A DNA stretch of 41,524 nucleotides. It comes from an uncultured Bacteroidales bacterium. Lineage in GTDB: Bacteria > Bacteroidota > Bacteroidia > Bacteroidales > UBA932. Positions within the stretch are counted from its first letter, which is position 1; every line of letters begins with the position of its first letter. A model generated the notes under the pieces. That model saw only the letters and a list, made by a program, of their open reading frames with translations, did not search any database and was not told where the DNA came from. The stretch lies in assembly GCA_947253655.1 (NCBI GenBank), contig CAMYAE010000018.1:1-41524 (forward strand), in the 5' to 3' direction. The position numbers and the translations under genes were made by a program. Shown piece by piece: positions 16,664 to 22,870 of the stretch.

Positions 16664-17611
16664 TTACCATTCCAACACAACGGCACCGGATAGCAGACCG
16701 GCTCCGAAAGCACTTAAAACCAAGATGTCGCCCCTTTTGAACAGACCTTTCTTGTTGTATTCATCCAAAAGTATAGGGCATGATGCAGAGGAAGAATTGC
16801 CGTGATCGGCGATATTCGTCGGAAATTTTTCTTCCGGCTCCCCGAGATAATTCCTTATAGCATCAATTATTCTCATATTTGCTTGATGCACAAGGTAATA
16901 TGATACTTGATTCTTGTTCATTCCCAATTTCCCCAGCAGCGATTTCACTTCTTCTGTTGATGCGTGTACGGCAAATTTGAAGACCTCTCTTCCTTTCATC
17001 ATAAGTGGAGATTCGGTTTCCTCTTTGGTAATGAAAGGGGTAGCCAGCATTTTCCGCCTCTGCCATATTTTGTCGGGGGCGGGGGAGGAGACCAATTTTA
17101 TCCCTTTTATGTTGTCACCTGGGGTCAGCACTGCCGCACCGGCACCGTCGCCGAACAGAACGCAGGTCGCTCTGTCCGTCCAGTCGCACATCCTCGTAGG
17201 CTCTTCGGCACATAGTATAAGGATATTTTGGGCCTTGCCTGCCTTGTAGTAGGCTTCAGCCATGTCTATGGCAAAAATAAAGCCGGGGCAGGCACAATTT
17301 ATATCTATGCAAGGGCATTTGAGTCCGAGTTTGTAGGATATAATAGAACTCAGGCTCGGTGTTATATGTTCGGATACGACATTGGAGCAGATGAAATAGT
17401 CGATCTGTTTCGGATCCAGGCCGGAATCCTCTATAGCCTTGGTTGCCGCTTCGGCACCAAGGTCCTCAATCTCTTCATCGCTGATTACGTGCCTTGTCCT
17501 TATGCCGGTACGCGGCAATATCCAATCATCGCCCGTATCAAGAAATCTTGATAAATCTTCATTCGTGACAAGTTTCTTAGGAATAGCGCTTCCTGTTCCT
17601 GCAATTCTCAT
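16664..17611 (-). CDS. fabH: Beta-ketoacyl-ACP synthase III
   Basis: A 315-residue KAS III-type enzyme, which begins chains by joining an acyl-CoA and malonyl-ACP. The Cys-His-Asn triad is visible: Cys108 in DINCACPGF, His242 in VHQANMRIIDAI and Asn272 in DHGNSSSASCPI. The nucleophile loop has Pro where most FabH have Ala (ACPGF for ACAGF), and a second Cys precedes. It is the first gene of the leftward fab block and shares a short upstream region with the divergent membrane LytTR gene. Primer preference (acetyl, branched or other) cannot be read directly. Confidence 0.88.
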   Translation of the reverse strand: MRIAGTGSAIPKKLVTNEDLSRFLDTGDDWILPRTGIRTRHVISDEEIEDLGAEAATKAIEDSGLDPKQIDYFICSNVVSEHITPSLSSIISYKLGLKCPCIDINCACPGFIFAIDMAEAYYKAGKAQNILILCAEEPTRMCDWTDRATCVLFGDGAGAAVLTPGDNIKGIKLVSSPAPDKIWQRRKMLATPFITKEETESPLMMKGREVFKFAVHASTEEVKSLLGKLGMNKNQVSYYLVHQANMRIIDAIRNYLGEPEEKFPTNIADHGNSSSASCPILLDEYNKKGLFKRGDILVLSAFGAGLLSGAVVLEW

Positions 17612-17639
17612 TTTAGTCAGGTTTTAATATTTTCGCATG

Positions 17640-17647
17640 CAAAAATA
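17640..17647 (-). promoter_or_regulatory. -7 element for the fab operon
   Basis: On the minus strand TATTTTTG matches TAnnTTTG and lies 28 bases before the fabH ATG. A TTG inside a long T-run lies 15 bases further upstream, a short spacing. Confidence 0.5.
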
Positions 17648-17712
17648 ATTTCTATCTTTCGTCAAAAAAAAAATATGTAGCGAAGTCGCGGAGTAAGGGG
17701 CGGGAGCTTTCG

Positions 17713-17770
17713 GACTATGGCGACTTTGGACTATATGTGGTGAAATATTTCGCAATTTTGACTATCTTTG
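17713..17770 (+). promoter_or_regulatory. Promoter with three GACTAT copies before the membrane LytTR gene
   Basis: TATCTTTG (17763-17770) is a perfect -7 element, 20 bases before the ATG. GACTAT occurs at 17713-17718, 17729-17734 and 17760-17765; the first two are extended to GGACTAT, and the last runs into the -7 element. Spacings are 16 and 31 bases. The copies may be a regulator-binding array or chance repeats. Confidence 0.4.
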
Positions 17771-17790
17771 TATGATGACCGATTGAATAT

Positions 17791-18708
17791 ATGGCAAAAT
17801 TGGATTTAAGAATAAACCTGCCGCCTATTGGCAAACATCCTCTTCCGGATTATTTCCGGGAGAAATACCAACTTATCGGCACGGTCACTTTCACTGCATT
17901 CTTCTCATTGGTTTTCATGCTGGTCAGTGTCCCTTTTTCCCATAACGCATGGTTTGAGCTGGGAGCGACCCAAGCCTTTGCCTTTACGGCCATTTTCTTC
18001 GTAATCAGCCTGCTGATAATAATTGTAAGCAAAAGGGTTATGTACGCTACTCGTGCCCTCTTCAAGATGACCTATCTCCAATACGTCTTGTGGAATTTGG
18101 CGGAAGTCATACTTATCTGTATCCTCTATACGGCATTATCGGTCCAGGGAGACGTGCTTGACATTATAGATCTCAAAGGCAGACCGGTTTTCAGCCTTTT
18201 CTATAATGCCCTGGTCTATGCTTTCGTGTCGCTTTGCATACCATACGTAATTTCCGGGATGTTCTTTGCCCTTGTGGACAAGAACAAGACTATAAGGCTT
18301 ATGAACACTAATGATGTGGTCTCTGATGAGCCGTCTACCATGAAAGACGCCCGGAAAATAACCCTATATGACAATAGCGGCGTCATGAAGCTCTCTGTCA
18401 GCCTGTCGCACCTTTATTATATTGAATCAGATGATAATTATATAATAGTCTGGTATTCTGATAGTTGCGGGCAGATGAAAAAATATATGCTGCGCTGCCG
18501 TCTTAAAACCGTAGAGGAAAGTTTCCGTGGCAGCAGCCTTGTCCGGTGCCATAGAAAATATATAGTAAACATGGATAAGGTGAAGGTGCTCCGTAAGGAG
18601 AGGGACGGCTACGAGCTTGATCTGGACAATGACACCATTCCTCCGATTTCCATTACCAAGACATACGCCGACAACGTATTGTCCCGCTTCGATATAGAGA
18701 GAAAGTAG
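17791..18708 (+). CDS. Membrane-anchored LytTR DNA-binding protein
   Basis: A 305-residue protein. The N-terminal 175 residues hold four hydrophobic segments (about 28-47, 57-79, 95-118 and 133-160), and the C-terminal 110 residues form a LytTR domain (LSHLYYIESDDNYIIVWY, SLVRCHRKYIVNMDKVKVL). There is no receiver domain, so it is not a usual response regulator: the membrane part would itself sense, or would anchor the DNA-binding domain. It is divergent from the fab block, 179 bases away, and converges on the DUF4293 gene. Regulation of the fab genes is a guess from position. Confidence 0.88.
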   Translation: MAKLDLRINLPPIGKHPLPDYFREKYQLIGTVTFTAFFSLVFMLVSVPFSHNAWFELGATQAFAFTAIFFVISLLIIIVSKRVMYATRALFKMTYLQYVLWNLAEVILICILYTALSVQGDVLDIIDLKGRPVFSLFYNALVYAFVSLCIPYVISGMFFALVDKNKTIRLMNTNDVVSDEPSTMKDARKITLYDNSGVMKLSVSLSHLYYIESDDNYIIVWYSDSCGQMKKYMLRCRLKTVEESFRGSSLVRCHRKYIVNMDKVKVLRKERDGYELDLDNDTIPPISITKTYADNVLSRFDIERK

Positions 18709-18726
18709 CTCCGGGGCGGTGGCTGC

Positions 18727-19164
18727 CTATTTTCTGCGCTCCCGGCGGGATTTCCTGAGGCGATATGCGCTTTCCACTAAAAGCTGGTCGGCAAGAATTC
18801 CTCTCGCGGCCATTACGTCCAAAATCACAGCTATAATAGGGAAAACAGCTGTCAGCTTGAATACCATAACATCTTTGGTGGTGAAGAAATCAACTGCGAG
18901 CCAAATCTGCAGAGCCAGGGTAAGCAAGGCCGATAGCACGGCTGTCCTCATCTGAAAGACCCTTATCTTGAAAGTCGTGAGCGCGAGCAGGTTAAGCAGA
19001 GTAATCAGTATCAGAAGAATGAGATAAGGGATGTATTCTATATAACCTATTTCTTTCGTAGGAAGCCCGTCAGCCCCGTAGGCGGCGGCTTTCACACTGA
19101 AGAACAGTGCCGCTACCAACACTGTCGATATTGCCAAGTATAATGTCTGTATTCTCTGCCACAT
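18727..19164 (-). CDS. DUF4293 family membrane protein
   Basis: 145 residues from the start chosen here, with four TM segments and a basic C-terminus (SAYRLRKSRRERRK). Family members open with M-[IW]-QRIQTLYL, and here MWQRIQTLYL begins at 19164. An upstream in-frame ATG at 19185 would add seven residues, but the -7 element TATTTTTG (19195-19188) ends only two bases before it, so the transcript would begin at or after that codon. Function is unknown; the family occurs in Bacteroidota. It is divergent from the nucleoside phosphorylase gene. Confidence 0.82.
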   Translation of the reverse strand: MWQRIQTLYLAISTVLVAALFFSVKAAAYGADGLPTKEIGYIEYIPYLILLILITLLNLLALTTFKIRVFQMRTAVLSALLTLALQIWLAVDFFTTKDVMVFKLTAVFPIIAVILDVMAARGILADQLLVESAYRLRKSRRERRK

Positions 19165-19187
19165 AAAATTAATTTTTGTTTTCATTG

Positions 19188-19195
19188 CAAAAATA
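19188..19195 (-). promoter_or_regulatory. -7 element of the DUF4293 gene
   Basis: TATTTTTG on the minus strand lies 23 bases before the ATG at 19164 and 2 before the alternative ATG at 19185. It decides the start choice for that gene. No clear -33 element. Confidence 0.5.
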
Positions 19196-19216
19196 GGAAT
19201 TCCGAGAATAAAAACC

Positions 19217-19224
19217 TATTTTTG
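19217..19224 (+). promoter_or_regulatory. -7 element of the nucleoside phosphorylase gene
   Basis: TATTTTTG, 25 bases before the ATG, is the mirror of the minus-strand element 21 bases away; the two divergent promoters share one short AT-rich region. Confidence 0.5.
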
Positions 19225-19249
19225 TTATCCAACTAATTTTTTTATTACT

Positions 19250-20122
19250 ATGAGAATAGCTGAATCTGAATTGATAATCAATGCCGACGGCTCCATTTTC
19301 CATTTGCATCTGAAGCCGGAGGAATTAGCAAGCAATGTGATACTTGTAGGTGATCCCGGCAGGGTTGATATGGTTGCCGAGTTTCTGAACGATATCGAAT
19401 TCCGGCACCAGTCCAGAGAATTTGTTTCAGTCACCGGCCGTTACAACGGCAAACGGGTCACTGTATTGTCTACAGGAATAGGTACCGACAACATCGATAT
19501 AGTCATGAACGAACTCGATGCTCTGGCAAACATTAATTTGGAAACAAGGGAGCCCAACAGAGAGCACAGAACGCTGAATGTGCTAAGAATTGGCACTTCC
19601 GGGGCAATCCAACCCGACATCCCATTAGGCTCATACGTCTTCTCCCATATTTCAGTCGGCTGTGACGGTCTTCTGAATTGGTATGCAGACAGAGACAAAA
19701 TCTCTGTTGTGGAAATGGAGGAGGCTTTCAAGAAGCACGTGGGCTGGGACAAGCATCTGCCGTCGCCGTATTTTGTAAGGAACAGCCGGAAGCTTATCGA
19801 CAAGTTCGCAGATTGTACAATCAGGGGGGTAACCATTTCCGCATCGGGCTTCTACGGCCCTCAGGGAAGAGTGCTTAGAATGCCTTTGGCTATGCCTGAC
19901 ATGCTGAACTCTTTTGAAACTTTCAGCTACGACGGAGACTATCGCATAACCAATTTTGAAATGGAGGGTTCTGCGATTGCCGGGATCGCCGCCCATCTTG
20001 GCCATGAGGCAGGAACGGTGTGCTGCATAATTGCAAACCGTTATATGAAGAACAGCAATCCGGACTATAAGCCGCAGGTAAGAGAACTTGTCTGCCTGGC
20101 TCTTGACCGTCTGACCCGATAG
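19250..20122 (+). CDS. Nucleoside phosphorylase (PNP/UDP family)
   Basis: A 290-residue cytoplasmic enzyme of the purine/uridine phosphorylase family. The phosphate-binding start is VILVGDPGRVDMVAEF, and VLSTGIGTDNIDIVMNEL and RIGTSGAIQPDIPLGSYV are the typical glycine motifs. The nucleoside-binding FEMEGSAIAGIAAHLGHEAG contains the Met-Glu pair that contacts ribose. The set fits uridine phosphorylase best, although some inserts differ, so the base preference is left open. It would feed salvage of nucleosides. A strong terminator follows. Confidence 0.88.
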   Translation: MRIAESELIINADGSIFHLHLKPEELASNVILVGDPGRVDMVAEFLNDIEFRHQSREFVSVTGRYNGKRVTVLSTGIGTDNIDIVMNELDALANINLETREPNREHRTLNVLRIGTSGAIQPDIPLGSYVFSHISVGCDGLLNWYADRDKISVVEMEEAFKKHVGWDKHLPSPYFVRNSRKLIDKFADCTIRGVTISASGFYGPQGRVLRMPLAMPDMLNSFETFSYDGDYRITNFEMEGSAIAGIAAHLGHEAGTVCCIIANRYMKNSNPDYKPQVRELVCLALDRLTR

Positions 20123-20142
20123 TCTTGTCCGATTTGAATATG

Positions 20143-20174
20143 AAACTTCCGGTCCCGGATCGGAAGTTTTTTTT
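20143..20174 (+). terminator. Rho-independent terminator
   Basis: AAACTTCCG (20143-20151) and CGGAAGTTT (20161-20169) form a 9-bp stem with a 9-nt loop, followed by an unbroken T-run to 20174. A textbook terminator 21 bases after the phosphorylase stop. Confidence 0.9.
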
Positions 20175-20190
20175 ATTATCTTTTTACGAC

Positions 20191-20209
20191 TGTGCCTTAG
20201 TTTGGCACA
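20191..20209. promoter_or_regulatory. Operator-like dyad upstream of the 41-residue gene
   Basis: TGTGCC (20191-20196) and GGCACA (20204-20209) form a perfect 6-bp inverted repeat with a 7-base centre. It ends 9 bases before the -7 element, between the usual -33 and -7 positions, where a repressor would block RNA polymerase. Confidence 0.4.
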
Positions 20210-20218
20210 ACCGCTGCG

Positions 20219-20226
20219 TATCTTTG
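20219..20226 (+). promoter_or_regulatory. -7 element of the 41-residue gene
   Basis: TATCTTTG matches TAnnTTTG exactly, 25 bases before the ATG. TTTG at 20201-20204 is 14 bases upstream, shorter than the usual spacing. Confidence 0.6.
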
Positions 20227-20251
20227 CATCAGAAACAAAAAAACAGGTGAT

Positions 20252-20377
20252 ATGAAAAATACGGAATACAACCTCGATGCACTGAGTTCAATCATTTCCT
20301 CAGAAGCCTCATTCAACGAGCTAGTCAATATGATTGACGATATGGGTCTTGAAATAATGGATGTAAAGGCGGCCTGA
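20252..20377 (+). CDS. Small acidic protein (41 aa), unrecognised
   Basis: A short ORF, 41 codons, starting ATGAAAAAT and ending TGA at 20375-20377. It has its own perfect -7 element, an AGGTGA ribosome-site-like sequence 3 bases before the ATG, and a strong terminator isolating it from the upstream gene. The peptide is acidic, with a predicted helix (SFNELVNMIDDMGLEIMDV) and the C-terminus VKAA. No family is recognised. It converges on the Clp ATPase gene with a 13-base gap. The Ala-Ala end resembles Clp-type C-terminal degrons; a link with the Clp protein is speculation. The promoter and start context make this more likely real than chance. Confidence 0.6.
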   Translation: MKNTEYNLDALSSIISSEASFNELVNMIDDMGLEIMDVKAA

Positions 20378-20390
20378 CCCCGGCCGGCAG

Positions 20391-22739
20391 TTAATCTGCG
20401 ACCGGTATAGGCTCTTCTTCTTTAAGCGTGACCTTTGTGCCGTTTTTGTCAAGACTTACTTTAATCTGCCTAAGTCCGGAAGATGTTTTCCGGCGGTTCA
20501 AGACCCTGTCGGTGATGATAAACTCGGAAACCGGGTCTTCTACATATCTCATTATCGCACGTTTAAGAGGTCTTGCTCCGTAGGCAGGGTCAAACCCTTC
20601 TTCCGCTATGAATTTCTTGGCTGTAGGGGTTATGCTCAATTTGTAGCCTGACTCTTCCGCCCTCTGCTTCAAGCTTTTAAGTTCAATGTCAATGATGCGT
20701 TCTATGTCGTCACGAGAGAGAGAATTGAAGAAGACCTGCTCGTCCACCCTGTTTATGAATTCCGGAGGAAAGGCTTTCTTTACCGCCTTTTCCAATATGG
20801 CCTGCCTGCTTCTCTTAACATTGCTTACGGAGGTGGTAAATCCCACTCCGGTGCCGTATTCTTCAATTTCGCGACTTCCTACATTGGATGTCATGATGAG
20901 AATGGTGTTGCGGAAACTTACTGTCCTTCCCTCGCTGTCTGTCAGTCTCCCGTCATCCATGACTTGCAGCAGAATGTTGAAGATGTCCGGATGCGCTTTC
21001 TCAATCTCGTCCAAAAGCACTACACAATACGGCTTTCTTCTGACCCTTTCGCTCAACTGTCCGCCTTCTTCATAGCCGACATAGCCCGGAGGGGCTCCAA
21101 TTAGTCTGGAGACTGAGAATTTCTCCATATATTCGCTCATGTCTATCCTGACTATATTGTCTTCGGAGTCAAACAGATACTCTGCAAGGCATTTTGCGAG
21201 CTGGGTCTTTCCGACTCCGGTAGGGCCGAAGAAAAGGAATGAGCCGATAGGCCTGCCAGGGTCTTTCAGACCTGCCCGGTTGCGTCTTATGGCCCCTACC
21301 ACAGTGTCTATAGCCTCATCCTGTCCTATGATTCTCGCCTGCAGCCTCTCTTTCATTTTGAGAATGCGGTTGCCCTCTGATTCTGCGACCTTGTTTACGG
21401 GAATGCCGCTCATTTTTGAAACCACCGTAGCAATATCCTCTTCGGTTACAATACCGGAGTCCTTTTTGCCGCCTTTGGTAATTCTCACCATAGACCCGGC
21501 CTCGTCCAATGCGTCTATCGCCTTGTCAGGCAGGGACTTGTCTGTAAGATAGCGTTCTGTGAGCCTTACACATGCCTGCAAGGCCTCATCGGTATAGGTG
21601 ACTTTGTGGAACTCCTCATAGTTTGTCTTAATCTTCCGGAGAATGTCAATGGACTGGTTGATGTCAGTGGAGGAAACTATGATTTTCTGAAACCTCCTGT
21701 CAAGGGCTCCGTCTTTTTCAACTATTTTCCTGAATTCATCCATGGTGGTTGCCCCTATGCACTGGATATCACCTCTTGCAAGTGCCGGTTTAAGCATATT
21801 GGCGGCATCCAAACTGCCTTGTGCACCTCCTGCACCGACTATCGTATGAAATTCGTCTATAAAGAGAATCAGGTCGGGATCCTTGGAAGCCGCACTGATA
21901 ATGGACTTAAGCCTTTTTTCAAAATCCCCTCTGTATTTTGTCCCTGCCACGACAGAGGCGATGTCCAGCGAGATTATCCGCTTTTTGGCGAGGACGGGCG
22001 GTGTTTCTCCTGAGGCTATACGCAGGGAAATACCCTCGACTATTGCTGATTTTCCCACACCCGGCTCCCCTATAAGCATAGGATTGTTCTTTTTCCTTCT
22101 CCCAAGAATTTCTATGACACGTCCTATCTCTAAGTCTCTGCCCACTACAGGGTCGAGCCTGCCTTCGGCGGCAGCCTTTGTGAGGTCATATCCGAATTCT
22201 TCGATATTGTCTTTCTTCTTTGCCTCCTGCCTTTCGGTCTCTTCATCAATGCCGGGATTGTCCTCGTTATTTTCAGCTTCGCTGCCGGCAGGATTGCCAA
22301 GCATCCCGCTCTTTTCCATATAGGTAAGGATCCGTCCGTAGTCGACACCGATATTTCTGAGGTATGCCTGGCCGTAACTACCTGTAATCCTGCATAGTGC
22401 AAGCAGAAGGTGCTTGGGAGAGGCTTCGGTTTCCTTTAGTCTTGTCGCCTCCATTATGGTAAGGCTCAGCACGTTTTGCGAGCTTCTTGAGAATGTTATG
22501 TTGTCAAGTTCGGAAAACGGTATGCGTTCGTTTGTGAAGATTCTGGAGTCGATGAACTGCTTTAATGCATCCATATCTACATCCATCTCTTTAAGCGTAC
22601 AGGCAGCCTGATTGTCATCGTGTCTGATGATTGCAAGAAACAAGTGGTCGGGGCCGATGCCGTAGCTCCCGGTCCGCATAGCCTCTTCTCTCGCATAAGA
22701 GATGATGGCGTTAAGTTCGTCTGATATTTTTATATCCAT
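20391..22739 (-). CDS. clpC: ATP-dependent Clp protease ATP-binding subunit (ClpC/ClpA-like)
   Basis: A 782-residue AAA+ unfoldase. An N-domain (1-145) with two Clp_N repeats is followed by a charged linker. D1 has Walker A GEPGVGKS (224-231) and Walker B LILFIDEFHT; D2 has Walker A GPTGVGKT (505-512) and VVLLDEIEKAHPD. GVGF after EEYGT is a plausible ClpP-docking loop. The coiled-coil middle (M) domain of ClpC, normally between DEAG..VR and VTEEDIA, is missing: only about a dozen residues (ITKGGKKDSGI) link them. This gives ClpA-like length (E. coli ClpA 758) against the usual 810-860. It unfolds substrates for ClpP. The ATG has a -7 element 21 bases upstream. Confidence 0.93.
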   Translation of the reverse strand: MDIKISDELNAIISYAREEAMRTGSYGIGPDHLFLAIIRHDDNQAACTLKEMDVDMDALKQFIDSRIFTNERIPFSELDNITFSRSSQNVLSLTIMEATRLKETEASPKHLLLALCRITGSYGQAYLRNIGVDYGRILTYMEKSGMLGNPAGSEAENNEDNPGIDEETERQEAKKKDNIEEFGYDLTKAAAEGRLDPVVGRDLEIGRVIEILGRRKKNNPMLIGEPGVGKSAIVEGISLRIASGETPPVLAKKRIISLDIASVVAGTKYRGDFEKRLKSIISAASKDPDLILFIDEFHTIVGAGGAQGSLDAANMLKPALARGDIQCIGATTMDEFRKIVEKDGALDRRFQKIIVSSTDINQSIDILRKIKTNYEEFHKVTYTDEALQACVRLTERYLTDKSLPDKAIDALDEAGSMVRITKGGKKDSGIVTEEDIATVVSKMSGIPVNKVAESEGNRILKMKERLQARIIGQDEAIDTVVGAIRRNRAGLKDPGRPIGSFLFFGPTGVGKTQLAKCLAEYLFDSEDNIVRIDMSEYMEKFSVSRLIGAPPGYVGYEEGGQLSERVRRKPYCVVLLDEIEKAHPDIFNILLQVMDDGRLTDSEGRTVSFRNTILIMTSNVGSREIEEYGTGVGFTTSVSNVKRSRQAILEKAVKKAFPPEFINRVDEQVFFNSLSRDDIERIIDIELKSLKQRAEESGYKLSITPTAKKFIAEEGFDPAYGARPLKRAIMRYVEDPVSEFIITDRVLNRRKTSSGLRQIKVSLDKNGTKVTLKEEEPIPVAD

Positions 22740-22759
22740 AAATTACCTTAATGTCAAAG

Positions 22760-22767
22760 CAAAGATA
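22760..22767 (-). promoter_or_regulatory. -7 element of the Clp ATPase gene
   Basis: On the minus strand TATCTTTG is a perfect -7 match, 20 bases before the ATG. No CtsR- or CIRCE-like inverted repeat was seen beside it. Confidence 0.55.
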
Positions 22768-22813
22768 ATAAAAAAACTGTCAATGAATAAATAGCCGCAA
22801 TGGGCCGGGACAG

Positions 22814-22844
22814 TTGCAGCAAAAAGAAAATTTTCTTAAATTTG
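22814..22844 (+). promoter_or_regulatory. Promoter of gyrA
   Basis: TTG (22814-22816) and TAAATTTG (22837-22844) are 20 bases apart, the usual Bacteroidota spacing. The leader to the gyrA ATG is about 20 bases. Confidence 0.7.
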
Positions 22845-22870
22845 CATGTTTAAGAGTATAATAAAATATT

